This document shows, piece by piece, positions 45,969 to 56,986 of a stretch of 64,000 bases of DNA. Made by a program: the position numbers and the translations under genes. Positions within the stretch are counted from its first letter, which is position 1. Every line of letters starts with the position of its first letter. The DNA is from Nitrobacter sp051912485. Its GTDB lineage: Bacteria > Pseudomonadota > Alphaproteobacteria > Rhizobiales > Xanthobacteraceae. The stretch is taken from contig NZ_CP196822.1 of NCBI RefSeq assembly GCF_051912485.1, positions 2,418,001 to 2,482,000 of the forward strand. Direction: 5' to 3'. Under the pieces are notes generated by a model, which searched no databases, was not told the origin of the DNA, and saw only the letters and a list, made by a program, of their open reading frames with translations.

Positions 45969-46124
45969 ATCGTCCTCCCGCTCGATGACAGGACGCAGGT
46001 GGTCCTGCCGACTGCAGGCTAACATCGCGACGACAACGCCGATAGCCGCTATTCCGCGGCACCGCGATCCGATAATGCGCTCCCTTCGGAATTGCGGCAC
46101 GAATCCGCCTGCTATACGTCGCAC

Positions 46125-46155
46125 AAAAACGCGCCCGGCAAAAACCGGGCGCGTT
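46125..46155 (-). terminator. Terminator of the PRC-barrel gene
   Basis: On the minus strand AACGCGCCCGG pairs with CCGGGCGCGTT (eleven base pairs) and is followed by TTTGTGC. Very stable. Confidence 0.88.
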
Positions 46156-46181
46156 GCTATCCCGCCGTTCGATCCGCCGAT

Positions 46182-46703
46182 TTACTCGGTATATTTGAAC
46201 TCAGGCATCGACTTTAACTGATCCTTGGTCGCACTGAACATTGCGTGATCCGGATACCACGCATGAGATTTCGTTGTCGTCGCCGCGGGCGCAGACGTCG
46301 CAGAGCCTGTGGTGGTCTCCGAACGCATACCGCCACCCGCCGGCGCAGTCGAAGCCGATGTCGACGGCACAGGGGTGTCTACGAACTTCATTTTGTCAAA
46401 GGACACCGCAACCAGACGCTCGCCGACTCCGAGAAATCCGCCGACGCCGATCACAGCCGCGTTGATCTTGCCGCTCTTGTCAAACAGCAGATCACTGATC
46501 GAGCCGAGCTTCTCATTGGTATCATTATAGACATTCAGGCCAACCATTTTCGACGAACGCCAGTCGCCATGGTAACCGGACTCTGACGATGTGGCGGCCG
46601 GGGCACTCATCGTGTTCGCCGTGGTGCTTGGCGTCTGCGCGACCGCCGTCGTCGCCAGCAGTGCGGACCCAATCAATGCGGCGGTCATGTGCTTGAAAAT
46701 CAT
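46182..46703 (-). CDS. Exported PRC-barrel domain protein
   Basis: 173 residues from ATG 46703 (AAGGAGGTG upstream). Signal peptide of about 22 residues (MIFKHMTAALIGSALLATTA), a serine/threonine/alanine linker, then the PRC-barrel at about residue 48-107 (WRSSKMVGLNVYNDTNEKLG, FDKSGKINAAVIGVGGFLGV, AVSFDKMKFVDTP), a second S/T-rich linker and a short conserved ending (YPDHAMFSATKDQLKSMPEF). Secreted PRC-barrel proteins are common in rhizobia. The role is unknown. Confidence 0.88.
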   Translation of the reverse strand: MIFKHMTAALIGSALLATTAVAQTPSTTANTMSAPAATSSESGYHGDWRSSKMVGLNVYNDTNEKLGSISDLLFDKSGKINAAVIGVGGFLGVGERLVAVSFDKMKFVDTPVPSTSASTAPAGGGMRSETTTGSATSAPAATTTKSHAWYPDHAMFSATKDQLKSMPEFKYTE

Positions 46704-47041
46704 CAGTGCACCTCCTTCAATTTTAAAAATCAGTAGCGAGAACACACAACTCCTGCAGTCGTTCCCGGGAACATCTCGGATTGCTCGGGTTCCCTGAGGA
46801 GACGAAACGGAAAGGGATTTGCGGCAAGCGATGTACATATGCGCGTGAGAACGACGCCGCGAACGCGCCACGCATGCGAGATTGAAAGCTCGCGGGATTT
46901 GGTTACGCTGAACTCTCGCGCAGCAGCGCGACCAATCACCGCGCGCCGCACATCGGTGAGAACGGCAACGCGTCAACACCGCCGCCGCGCCGGGCGCGGA
47001 AGCGCGTGACGTGACTCTATGTCCCAGCGCCGCGAACGTAG
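46704..47041. other. Intergenic region
   Basis: About 340 bases. Nothing beyond the likely promoter of the PRC-barrel gene and the 3' end of the zinc-ribbon gene was recognised. Confidence 0.4.
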
Positions 47042-47242
47042 TCAGGCCGCGATCGCGCTCGGCTTGATGACGGTCTCGGCAAAAAATGCAACCGCTTCGA
47101 ACTCGTAACCGCAGTGGGCGCATTGCCAGAGATACCAGGTCCGGCGAGGTTCGTCCTCGAACCAGATCGGCGCGGCAATCGGCTTGCCACATTGCGCGCA
47201 GGGATTTTGATGAGGCAAACAATCAGATACGACAGCGACCAT
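47042..47242 (-). CDS. Small zinc-ribbon protein, 66 residues
   Basis: ATG at 47242. Two CxxC knuckles (CAQCGKPIAAPIWFEDE and WQCAHCGYEFEAVAFFAE) spaced about 24 residues apart form a zinc ribbon. It has a short N-terminal extension (MVAVVSDCLPHQN) and an alanine-rich tail. It has no signal peptide. Similar 60-70 residue proteins are widespread in Bradyrhizobium-group genomes. The function is unknown; a role in transcription or metal handling would be speculation. Confidence 0.78.
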   Translation of the reverse strand: MVAVVSDCLPHQNPCAQCGKPIAAPIWFEDEPRRTWYLWQCAHCGYEFEAVAFFAETVIKPSAIAA

Positions 47243-47396
47243 GACGCTTCTCCGATCTGTTTTTGCTATTTGCGGACTCTAGACTCCTTTTCGCGACAAA
47301 ATTGCGACAATCTAAATCCCTATCCGCAAAAACAAATCATCCCATCGTCCTGGAAGGGATGATCGCTGGAAGCGGATAGCGTACGTCGGTACAGCG

Positions 47397-47978
47397 TCAG
47401 CTTTGATAGTCGACGAGGAGAGCTGAGATCGTACCGGTGCTGCTGTCGCCGCTGGCGTCGTAGCTCGTGGACGGAGATTGCGAATCCTTCAACGACTGGA
47501 GGAATTGTTGCAGCAGGTCGCTGGCCTTGTCCGTGCTTGAGGAACTGTCGGCCGACGACGAGGCTTCCGCACCGCCGGGGCTGCCATGGTGATGGCCGCC
47601 GGTCTTGTGTCCGCCGCCCACGCTACCGGCTGCGCTCGCGGCTTCCGGTCCATCGGGGCCACCGCTCGCAAATGTATTGGAAAACACCGTCTGCAATTCC
47701 GCCGCCTGGTCGCTGGTCAATTTGCCGCTCGACACCTCGTTGGTGATAAGGTCGTCGATCTTTGACTTGATGTCGTCGGACGATGGCCGCGTGTCGCCGG
47801 AGCTTGACGACGGCTGACTGTCTTGCAGGGATGAATCGATATCGGTCAGGGCCGATGACAGCGCGTCCTGATCGGATGAACTGACGGCGCCGGACGAGAC
47901 TTCGGACTGAAGCTCGTCCTGCAAACGCTGAAGCGGCGAAACATACGCGGAGGGGCTGGCGGCGGAGATAGATGTCAT
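47397..47978 (-). CDS. Serine-rich hypothetical protein, 193 residues
   Basis: ATG at 47978 with GGAGCCTG upstream. The protein is acidic and very rich in serine. Two related helical modules are visible: LQRLQDELQSEVSSGAVSSS near residue 16-35 and IDDLITNEVSSGKLTSDQAA near residue 74-93, each of the form helix, SSG, short loop, SDQ and another helix, resembling EF-hand-like or calcium-type pairs without a full loop. A Gly/His stretch (GGGHKTGGHHHGSPGG) follows. No signal peptide. This layout is found in unnamed proteins of related species. It might be secreted by a non-classical route; that is not supported by the sequence alone. Confidence 0.7.
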   Translation of the reverse strand: MTSISAASPSAYVSPLQRLQDELQSEVSSGAVSSSDQDALSSALTDIDSSLQDSQPSSSSGDTRPSSDDIKSKIDDLITNEVSSGKLTSDQAAELQTVFSNTFASGGPDGPEAASAAGSVGGGHKTGGHHHGSPGGAEASSSADSSSSTDKASDLLQQFLQSLKDSQSPSTSYDASGDSSTGTISALLVDYQS

Positions 47979-48153
47979 GACAGGCTCCGGAGTTGGTCAA
48001 TCGACAACACCACCGACGGTAAGTTTGGGGCCTTAAGGAAGCCTTTTTATTGACGTTTCAGAGCGTTGCATCATATTGCCCACCCTGCTCCGGAAACAAT
48101 GCGAAACAAAAATTCTGCTGCATCGTCCCGCGAATCCGGGAAAAAAGATCGTC

Positions 48154-48876
48154 ATGGCCAGTCCACCCCCCAACATCCTTGTGGTCGAGGACGACCGCCA
48201 AACACGCGCGCTGATTGCGCACTATCTGCGCACCAACTCCTGCAATGTCGTCACCGCCTCCGACGGCAACGAGATGCAGCGGGTGATGGCTGACCGCCGG
48301 GTCGACCTTGTGATCCTCGATGTGATGCTGCCGGGGGAGAACGGCCTCAGCCTCTGTCGCAAGCTGCGCGCGGAGTCGGAGATACCGATCATCATGCTGA
48401 CCGCGCGCGGCGAGGATGTCGACCGCATTCTCGGACTCGAGATGGGAGCCGACGACTATCTCGCAAAACCCTTCAATCCGCGCGAGCTGCTGGCGCGGAT
48501 CGGCGCGGTGTTGCGCCGTCAGGCCAGCGCGTTGACCGCGAGCGCCATGCGCGGCGCCAGCGCGTTGACATTTCTGGGCTGGCGGATCGATCTCCGCTTG
48601 CGCGAGCTGCGCAATCCCGAGGGCGCGCGGGTCGCCGTGACCAGCGCCGAATTCGACCTGCTGCGCGCATTCTGCGAGCGCCCGGGCCGGGTATTGTCGC
48701 GCGACAGCCTGCTCGACCTGACCCAGGGCCGCAGCGCCGGATCATTCGAGCGCAGCATCGACGTGCTGGTGAGCCGCATCCGCCGCAAGATCGAGAGCGA
48801 TCCAGCGCAGGCCACGATGATCAAGACAGTGCGCGCCGGAGGCTATATGTTCACCCCGGTGGTGGAGCCCGCATGA
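48154..48876 (+). CDS. OmpR-family response regulator
   Basis: 240 residues from the ATG at 48154; the frame is open upstream without similarity. The receiver domain has the acidic pair (VVEDDRQTRALIAHYL), the phospho-acceptor aspartate in DLVILDVMLPGENG and the lysine in DDYLAKPFNPREL. The winged-helix DNA-binding domain ends VSRIRRKIESDPAQATMIKT and VRAGGYMF. The sensor kinase gene starts 46 bases after the stop. The pair resembles the OmpR/EnvZ class by architecture; the signal and targets are unknown. Confidence 0.95.
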   Translation: MASPPPNILVVEDDRQTRALIAHYLRTNSCNVVTASDGNEMQRVMADRRVDLVILDVMLPGENGLSLCRKLRAESEIPIIMLTARGEDVDRILGLEMGADDYLAKPFNPRELLARIGAVLRRQASALTASAMRGASALTFLGWRIDLRLRELRNPEGARVAVTSAEFDLLRAFCERPGRVLSRDSLLDLTQGRSAGSFERSIDVLVSRIRRKIESDPAQATMIKTVRAGGYMFTPVVEPA

Positions 48877-48922
48877 TGCCGCGCGGGCATCGCGCCTGTG
48901 AGGGACCCATGAGCGGTCGATC

Positions 48923-50251
48923 ATGAGGTTTCCCCGGCTTCTGAATCTCCGGGGCATCAGCGGACAGATCGCGGCGCTGGTGGTCGCCTCGATTGTCGCG
49001 CTTCATCTGATCGTCACGGCGATCTTCTGGCTGCATCGGCCGGACGCACCCGATCTTCTGGTCGATCGCGGACACGGCCTCTTCATTGCCGCGATCCAGC
49101 TTCTCGGAACGGCGACACCTGCAGACCGGCCGCGGCTGATGGCCGACATTTCGCGAACGTTTCCGCAACTCGACATCCACGCCCTTCCGCCGGACACCGA
49201 TGCGACGGCCGCCGAGGCCGATAGTCGCGCCTTTCGCAGCCTGCGCCGTCATCTCGGCCCCGGCTACCGGATGTTCTCGCTAACCGCCGAGCAGATGAGC
49301 GGCATCATCGGCGTGACGCTGCCAGACGATACGAAAGTATCGGCGCGGCTACTGCCGGGCCGCAGCCCCCGCCCGTTCTGGAGCGGGCCATGGATGGCGC
49401 CCCTCCTGTTCGCGGCCATAAGCCTGACCCTGCTCGGGTTATGGGCGGCGCGCGCGTTGACCGCGCCGCTATCATCGTTCGCAAAAGCCGCAGAGCACTT
49501 CAGCTTGAACGGCACCGCCGCCCCACTGCCCGAGCGCGGGCCGGAGGAAATCCGCTCAGTCGCCAAGGCACTCAATCGCATGCGCGATCGCATCACCGGC
49601 CTGATCGAAGACCGCACCAGGATGCTGGCCGCCATCAGCCACGACCTGCGCACGCCGATCACGCGACTGCGGCTGCGCTCCGAATTCATCGAGGACGAGG
49701 TGCATCGCCGCCACATGCTTCGCGATCTCGACCAGATGAGCGCAATGCTCGAGGCGGTGCTGTCGTTCCTGCGCAACGATCGCCGGCTGGAGTCGGTCAC
49801 GCTGGTCGATATCGCGACCACTCTGCAACTGATCGCCGACCAGTTCATCGATATGGGACACAAGGTCGGCTACGACGGCCCGGCGCATGCGATGATCACG
49901 GCCCGGCCCGACGATCTGCATCGCGCGATCACCAACCTCGTCGAAAACGCCGTTCGCTTCGGCGCCGACGTGGCGATCCGCCTTCGCGTATCGCTGCAGG
50001 TGTTGACGATCGATGTCGAGGACGACGGGCCCGGCATTTCCGATGCGCACAAGGATGTCATGTTGGAGCCATTCGTGCGCGGTGACGACGCTCGCACCAT
50101 GGACGAGTCCGCGGGCTTTGGCCTCGGTCTTTCCATCGCCCGCGCCATCGTCGACGCCCACAGCGGCACACTCTCACTCAACGACCGGAAGCCGCATGGC
50201 CTGATCGCACGAATCACACTGCCGGTCGGCACGCAGCAGCAGGCGGCCTGA
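48923..50251 (+). CDS. Sensor histidine kinase (EnvZ-like architecture)
   Basis: 442 residues. Transmembrane helix near residue 15-38, a periplasmic region of about 120 residues, a second helix near residue 155-178, then a HAMP linker (ARALTAPLSSFAKAAEHFSL), the H-box AAISHDLRTPITRLRLRSEF with the phospho-accepting histidine, N-box NLVENAVRFGADV, G1 DDGPGI and G2 GFGLGLSIARAIVDAH. It is transcribed with the response regulator upstream. All catalytic motifs are intact. Confidence 0.95.
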   Translation: MRFPRLLNLRGISGQIAALVVASIVALHLIVTAIFWLHRPDAPDLLVDRGHGLFIAAIQLLGTATPADRPRLMADISRTFPQLDIHALPPDTDATAAEADSRAFRSLRRHLGPGYRMFSLTAEQMSGIIGVTLPDDTKVSARLLPGRSPRPFWSGPWMAPLLFAAISLTLLGLWAARALTAPLSSFAKAAEHFSLNGTAAPLPERGPEEIRSVAKALNRMRDRITGLIEDRTRMLAAISHDLRTPITRLRLRSEFIEDEVHRRHMLRDLDQMSAMLEAVLSFLRNDRRLESVTLVDIATTLQLIADQFIDMGHKVGYDGPAHAMITARPDDLHRAITNLVENAVRFGADVAIRLRVSLQVLTIDVEDDGPGISDAHKDVMLEPFVRGDDARTMDESAGFGLGLSIARAIVDAHSGTLSLNDRKPHGLIARITLPVGTQQQAA

Positions 50252-50371
50252 GTTCCTTTTCAGCCCATAACGACGGAACCGGCATGAGCCACATGCGCCG
50301 GGCTCGCCGTTTTGCCACAGGAAAGTCGCGATTGAGGCGATAGAAATAAGGCAGGTTGTGAAGGGTTGCTT

Positions 50372-50848
50372 GTGACACATTTCCGCAAATTCATACCATT
50401 TCTTGTTCTTCTGACGCTGGCGTGGCCGCAGCCGTCATCCGCGCAACGTACCCAATACGAGTCTCTGGTGGCAGCGCATGCGCAAGCCAACGGCGTTCCC
50501 GTCGAACTCGTCCACCGCGTCATCGTGCGCGAGAGCCGCTATAATCCACGCGTGGTTCATCGCGGCAATTACGGCATGATGCAGATCAAGCTCGCAACCG
50601 CCCGCGGCCTTGGCTACACCGGCACGGCCGAAGGCCTGCTCGATCCCGAAACCAACCTCACTTACGCGGTGAAGTATCTCGCCGGCGCATACCAGGCGGC
50701 TCATGGCAATCATGACCGCGCCGTGGCCTATTATGCCGGCGGCTATTACTACGTGGCGAAGCGGCAGCGGCTGCACCGTCCCCGGCACGAGCCCATGAGC
50801 GCCGAGGCCCGATTCCCCAGCGCCCCCCTGTCGATCGCGCCGCAGTGA
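50372..50848 (+). CDS. Lytic transglycosylase, SLT domain
   Basis: 158 residues from a GTG start at 50372 (AAGGG seven bases upstream). Signal peptide of about 24 residues (VTHFRKFIPFLVLLTLAWPQ). The SLT domain has the catalytic glutamate E54 in VIVRESRYNPR, the GNYGMMQIKLATARGLGY motif, the NLTYAVKYLAGAY helix and the AVAYYAGGYY ending. It is a compact member, likely acting on peptidoglycan in the periplasm. It follows the kinase gene after about 120 bases. Confidence 0.9.
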   Translation: MTHFRKFIPFLVLLTLAWPQPSSAQRTQYESLVAAHAQANGVPVELVHRVIVRESRYNPRVVHRGNYGMMQIKLATARGLGYTGTAEGLLDPETNLTYAVKYLAGAYQAAHGNHDRAVAYYAGGYYYVAKRQRLHRPRHEPMSAEARFPSAPLSIAPQ

Positions 50849-51312
50849 AACTGCAATCCGGCGGGTTTTGCTTCAATCCAGCGACGGCCTGATCTGCGGA
50901 GCGACGTTCGCGATCCGCATATGCACGCTTCGCCATCGCTGTAGACGCGCCGGTTGGCCCACACAATCAGCAGCGGCAGCAGCCACAGCGAGGACGCCTT
51001 GCCGCGCCCGCTGGCCGACACCGGTCCACGCGATCATCACCGGCATCGCCAACACGTGGGGCCGCGCCACCGGCGAACAGCCACGCTGGAGCGGAGGCTA
51101 TGCCGCTACGCGCTCCGGCTTGCTCCATATGCGCCATGCTCATCCGGATAATCCGATCGACGGAACCTGCGGCGCGACCCGGCGCCGGCCGACCGACTAT
51201 TTCCGGCAAAGCATAATTTGTCGGGTAAAACGCTGGAACCTGATCCGCATGGAAGATTGCGCGCTGCCGCGCGTTGACACCCACCCCTTTCGGCCTAGAT
51301 TAGGGGTGTTCC
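50849..51312. other. Gene-free stretch before the thiamine operon
   Basis: About 460 bases. Several frames stay open on both strands because of high G+C, but none has a supported start or recognisable product. The thi operon promoter should lie near the right end. Confidence 0.45.
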
Positions 51313-51421
51313 GAGGGGTGCTCCGTCAGGGAGCTGAGATATCGCAAGCTCGCAATCCGAAGATGGATTGCAGGACCGCGGTGACCCTTTGAACCTGATC
51401 CGGGTCATGCCGGCGAAGGGA
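51313..51421 (+). promoter_or_regulatory. TPP riboswitch (thi box)
   Basis: Contains the conserved parts of the thiamine pyrophosphate aptamer: GAGGGGTGCTCC with AGCTGAGAT on the left arm and ACCCTTTGAACCTGATCCGG with GTCATGCCGGCGAAGGGA on the right. It ends six bases before the ATG of thiO, so it probably controls translation initiation, by hiding the ribosome-binding site when TPP is bound. It regulates the whole thiO-thiC operon. Confidence 0.96.
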
Positions 51422-51426
51422 CAGGG

Positions 51427-52443
51427 ATGTTTCAGGATACGCGGGAGACACGTGGGGATTCCCCCGTTGCGGTGATTGGCGCGGGCATTGCCGGCGCGTG
51501 GCAGGCGCTGCTTTTCGCCAAGGCCGGGCACGCCGTCACGCTTCACGAACGCGGCGACGATGCAATGGCGCAGGCCACGAGCCACTGGGCAGGCGGCATG
51601 CTGGCGCCGTGGTGCGAATCTGAGGTATCCGAACCCCTCGTCACGCGTCTCGGCCTTCGCTCGCTCGCGCTGTGGCGCGAACACGTTCCCGATACGCCTT
51701 TCAACGGCTCGCTCGTAGTGGCGCATCCGCGCGACCGCTCCGATTTCGAGCGGTTTGCGCGCATGACATCGGGGTACCAGCGCATTCAGGGCGCTGGTGT
51801 GAGCGAGCTTGAACCGTCGCTCGACGGACGGTTTCGCGAGGCGCTTTTCTTCCCGGATGAAGGCCATGTCGAGCCACGCCGCGTGTTGCCTGAGTTGCAC
51901 GCACGCATCCGCGCCGCCGGCGGCCAAATCGAATTTGGCAGCGCGCCCGAAGCCGCCGACATCAAGGGCCTTGCGATCGATTGCCGCGGCTTCGCCGCAC
52001 GCGACAGATTCCCGGACCTGCGCGGCGTCAAGGGCGAGATGGTGATCGTCGAAACCGACGAGATCGTGCTGGCGCGCCCGGTGCGCCTTATGCATCCGCG
52101 CTGGCCGCTCTACATCATTCCGCGCGAGAACCACCGCTTCATGATTGGCGCCACGTCGATCGAACGCGAGGACAACGGCGTCAGTGTCCGCTCGGCCCTT
52201 GAGCTTCTCAGCGCGGCTTACGCCGTCCATCCCGCCTTCGGCGAGGCGCGGATCGTGGAGATCGGCGCAGGTCTGCGCCCTGCGTTTCCCGACAATCTGC
52301 CGCGCATTGCGATCGACAAGAACCGTATCGCGGTCAACGGGCTTTTCCGCCATGGGTTTCTGCTGGCGCCCGCGCTGGCAGAACTGACGCTCGGCTACGT
52401 CGCGCGTGGCGAGATCGACAACGAGGTGATGCAATGCGGGTGA
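51427..52443 (+). CDS. thiO: Glycine oxidase ThiO
   Basis: FAD-dependent oxidase that turns glycine into the imine needed for the thiazole ring of thiamine. 338 residues. FAD-binding VAVIGAGIAGAWQALLFAKA at residue 14-33, the DAO fold with TSHWAGGMLAPWCESEV, and the C-terminal substrate region (FMIGATSIEREDNG, GLRPAFPDNLPRIAID, GLFRHGFLLAPALAELTLGY). It is the first gene after the TPP riboswitch, and thiS starts five bases after its stop. Confidence 0.94.
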   Translation: MFQDTRETRGDSPVAVIGAGIAGAWQALLFAKAGHAVTLHERGDDAMAQATSHWAGGMLAPWCESEVSEPLVTRLGLRSLALWREHVPDTPFNGSLVVAHPRDRSDFERFARMTSGYQRIQGAGVSELEPSLDGRFREALFFPDEGHVEPRRVLPELHARIRAAGGQIEFGSAPEAADIKGLAIDCRGFAARDRFPDLRGVKGEMVIVETDEIVLARPVRLMHPRWPLYIIPRENHRFMIGATSIEREDNGVSVRSALELLSAAYAVHPAFGEARIVEIGAGLRPAFPDNLPRIAIDKNRIAVNGLFRHGFLLAPALAELTLGYVARGEIDNEVMQCG

Positions 52444-52447
52444 CATT

Positions 52448-52645
52448 GTGCAAGTGACCGTCAACGGGGAACGACGCGAGATCGCGGCGCAGACGGTGGA
52501 TGCGCTGTTGAGCGAGCTCGACTACGAGGGCACGCATGTCGCGATCGCCGTGAATTTCGACGTGCTGCCAAAAAACCGCTGGGCGGACACAATGCTGAAG
52601 AGCGGCGACGAGATCGAGATCATCACGCCGCGGCAGGGAGGTTGA
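52448..52645 (+). CDS. thiS: Sulfur carrier protein ThiS
   Basis: Small ubiquitin-like protein that carries sulfur as a C-terminal thiocarboxylate to ThiG. 65 residues from a GTG start at 52448. It begins MQVTVNGERREIAAQTVDAL and ends IEIITPRQGG with the essential C-terminal Gly-Gly. It is located between thiO and thiG with gaps of five and ten bases. Confidence 0.95.
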   Translation: MQVTVNGERREIAAQTVDALLSELDYEGTHVAIAVNFDVLPKNRWADTMLKSGDEIEIITPRQGG

Positions 52646-52655
52646 GGACTGTCTC

Positions 52656-53438
52656 ATGCTGAAATTCTACGATCGCGAATTTTCCTCCCGGCTGCTGATC
52701 GGCACGGCGCTGTATCCGTCGCCGAAAATCATGCAGGACGCGATCCACGCCGCGGGGAGCCAGATCGTCACAGTGTCGCTGCGGCGGGAAACCGCGGGCG
52801 GCAAGACCGGTGACGCGTTCTGGTCGCTGATCCGTGAGCTCGATGTCACGGTGCTGCCGAACACCGCCGGGTGCAAAAGCGTGCGCGAAGCCGTCACGAC
52901 TGCGAAACTTGCGCGCGAACTGTTCGGCACGCCGTGGATCAAGCTCGAGGTGATCGCGGACAACGACACGCTGCAGCCCGACGTGGTCGGCCTGGTCGAA
53001 GCCGCGTCGATCCTCATCAAGGACGGTTTCGAGGTATTCCCCTATTGCACCGAGGACCTCGGCGTCGCCATGCGGCTGGTGGAAGCGGGCTGCAAGGTGG
53101 TGATGCCGTGGGCCGCGCCGATCGGCAGCGCAAAGGGTATCACCAATCGCGACGCCTTGCGGCTATTGCGCGAGCGCCTGCCCGATATTGCGCTCGTCGT
53201 CGACGCGGGAATTGGCGCGCCTTCGCACGCGGCACAAGCCCTCGAACTGGGTTATGACGCCGTGCTGCTCAACACTGCGGTCGCCAAGGCCACCGATCCC
53301 GTGGCGATGGCCGGCGCGTTCAGGCTCGCGGTCGAAGCCGGCCGCAGCGCCTATGAGGCGGGTCTGATGGACGCCCGCGACTTCGCCTCCCCCTCAACCC
53401 CCGTGGTAGGGACACCGTTCTGGCATGCCGTATCCTGA
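52656..53438 (+). CDS. thiG: Thiazole synthase ThiG
   Basis: Forms thiazole phosphate from deoxyxylulose phosphate, the glycine imine and ThiS-thiocarboxylate. 260 residues. YDREFSSRLLIGTALYPSPK at the start, the Schiff-base lysine in TPWIKLEVIADN, VFPYCTEDLGVAMRLVEAGC and the phosphate site VVDAGIGAPSHAAQALELG. All conserved elements are present. Its last 14 bases overlap thiE. Confidence 0.97.
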   Translation: MLKFYDREFSSRLLIGTALYPSPKIMQDAIHAAGSQIVTVSLRRETAGGKTGDAFWSLIRELDVTVLPNTAGCKSVREAVTTAKLARELFGTPWIKLEVIADNDTLQPDVVGLVEAASILIKDGFEVFPYCTEDLGVAMRLVEAGCKVVMPWAAPIGSAKGITNRDALRLLRERLPDIALVVDAGIGAPSHAAQALELGYDAVLLNTAVAKATDPVAMAGAFRLAVEAGRSAYEAGLMDARDFASPSTPVVGTPFWHAVS

Positions 53439-54033
53439 TCGCTTCTATCCTGTCGTCGATACGCTGGATTGGCTGCGTCGCCTGACCGGACTCGGCGTCG
53501 GCACGGTGCAGTTGCGCGCAAAAGACCTCGACGACGGCGCGTCGCTGCAACTCGTCAGCGATGCGCTGGAGATCGTCAAGGGCACGCCCACAAAGCTCGT
53601 GGTCAACGACTACTGGCGCGCGGCGATCGTGGCCGGCGCGAAGCACGTTCATCTCGGCCAGGAGGATCTCGCGGCGGCCGACGTCCATGAGATCCACAAA
53701 GCCGGGCTGACGCTCGGCCTCTCCACCCATGACGATGCCGAACTCGAAACCGCGCTCGCAGCCGAACCGGATTACATCGCGCTCGGTCCGATCTTCTTCA
53801 CCACGCTGAAATCAATGCGCTTTGCCCCGCAAGGCATTCCGAAAATCGCCGAGTGGAAAAAGCGCGTCGGCAATATCCCGCTGGTCGCCATCGGCGGCAT
53901 CAAGCTCGAACAGGCGACGGAAATTTTCGCCGCCGGCGCGGACTCGATCGCCGTGGTCAGCGACGTGACGCAGAACCCCGATCCCGATGCACGAGCGAAA
54001 GCGTGGCTTGAACTCAATGCGGAGGCGGCGTGA
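53425..54033 (+). CDS. thiE: Thiamine phosphate synthase ThiE
   Basis: Joins the thiazole and pyrimidine phosphates to thiamine phosphate. 202 residues. TIM barrel with VGTVQLRAKDLDDGASLQLV, KLVVNDYWRAAIVAGAKHVH, LGQEDL, the GPIFFTTLKSM loop and VAIGGIKLEQATEIFAAGAD. The GPIF.T loop differs from the common GPIFPT, as in other alphaproteobacterial ThiE proteins as far as I recall. It starts inside the end of thiG, so it is translationally coupled. Confidence 0.92.
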   Translation: MPYPDRFYPVVDTLDWLRRLTGLGVGTVQLRAKDLDDGASLQLVSDALEIVKGTPTKLVVNDYWRAAIVAGAKHVHLGQEDLAAADVHEIHKAGLTLGLSTHDDAELETALAAEPDYIALGPIFFTTLKSMRFAPQGIPKIAEWKKRVGNIPLVAIGGIKLEQATEIFAAGADSIAVVSDVTQNPDPDARAKAWLELNAEAA

Positions 54034-54053
54034 TGAGCGAACATTTCCAGCGT

Positions 54054-54089
54054 CATTCCGGGGCACTTGTCGCGAGCGCAGCCGGAATG
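54054..54089. repeat. Inverted repeat between thiE and thiC
   Basis: CATTCCGG and CCGGAATG separated by 20 bases, typical of a dispersed element seen in this family near CGTCATTCCGGGGC. It sits inside an operon, 93 bases before thiC, and could modulate the expression of thiC. Confidence 0.6.
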
Positions 54090-54181
54090 CTGCTTGACCC
54101 TTTCACTTCCGGATTCTGGATCGGTTCGCTGCGCGAACCGTCCGGGACCACCGACACAAGAATTTAAAAGGAGGATTGTCC

Positions 54182-56077
<1,896 letters not shown>

Positions 56078-56112
56078 GGACGACAACGCCAAACGGTGAG
56101 CGGGCGATAGCT

Positions 56113-56925
56113 ATGCTGGAATCGGACAAGGTGTTCGCTGGTTCGGTTCCGGAAAACTACGACCTCTACATGGTGCCGTTGATTTTCGAGCCGTACGCCG
56201 CGAACATGGCGCAACGTGCGGCGGTGTTGTCGCCGGGCGCCGTTCTGGAAATCGCCGCGGGCACCGGAGTTGTCACCCGCGCATTGGCGCCAAAGCTGCC
56301 TTCCACAGCAAGCTATATCGTCACCGACCTCAACCAGTCGATGCTCGACTACGCCGCATCGCGGCAAACTCCCGACGATCGTATCAAATGGCGACAGGCG
56401 GATGCGCTGGCGCTGCCGTTCGAAAACGCGACCTTCGATCTCGTTTGTTGTCAGTTCGGCGCGATGTTCTTTCCCGACCGCCCGGCGGCTTACCGCGAAG
56501 CCAAGCGGGTCCTGAAGCCGGGAGGACATTTTTTATTCAACGTATGGGATTGCATCGAGGAGAATGTCTTCGCAGATGATGTGACGAATGCTCTCGCAAG
56601 GTTGTTTCCGGACGATCCGCCGCGCTTTCTGGCGCGCACACCGCACGGCTACCACGATACGGCGCTGATCCGCGGCGAGCTGGAGGACGCGGGTTTCTCT
56701 CGTGTGGCGATCGAGACGAGGGTCGAACAAAGCCGCGCGCCCTCGCCGCGCCTTCCAGCCGTTGCTTATTGTCAGGGAACTCCTCTGCGCAACGAAATCG
56801 AGTCCAGAGAGGCGGGAAAGCTGGAAGCAGCGACCGACTACGCCGCATCCGCGATTACAGACAGACATGGCAGCGGCGAAGTTGCAGCCAAAATTCAGGC
56901 CCACGTCATCATGGCTAAGGTCTAG
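56113..56925 (+). CDS. SAM-dependent methyltransferase (UbiE/type 11-like)
   Basis: 270 residues from the ATG at 56113. Motif I is VLEIAAGTGVVTRALAPKLP, the acidic motif is YIVTDLNQSMLDYAASRQ, motif II contains FDLVCCQFGAMFFPD and motif III RVLKPGGHFLFNVWDC. It has no membrane segment. The gene follows thiC closely and in the same direction, so it may be read through from the thiamine operon, though nothing links it to thiamine. The substrate is unknown. Confidence 0.87.
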   Translation: MLESDKVFAGSVPENYDLYMVPLIFEPYAANMAQRAAVLSPGAVLEIAAGTGVVTRALAPKLPSTASYIVTDLNQSMLDYAASRQTPDDRIKWRQADALALPFENATFDLVCCQFGAMFFPDRPAAYREAKRVLKPGGHFLFNVWDCIEENVFADDVTNALARLFPDDPPRFLARTPHGYHDTALIRGELEDAGFSRVAIETRVEQSRAPSPRLPAVAYCQGTPLRNEIESREAGKLEAATDYAASAITDRHGSGEVAAKIQAHVIMAKV

Positions 56926-56986
56926 GTTTATGGCAGCCCTTTCCAAAACTTGAACGTGATCCAAAGCGATCCAATAAGGCTCCCTC

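Noticed and set aside
50868..51392. Open frame of about 170 codons before the thiamine operon
   Set aside because: It runs into the TPP riboswitch, has no ribosome-binding site and no recognisable product.
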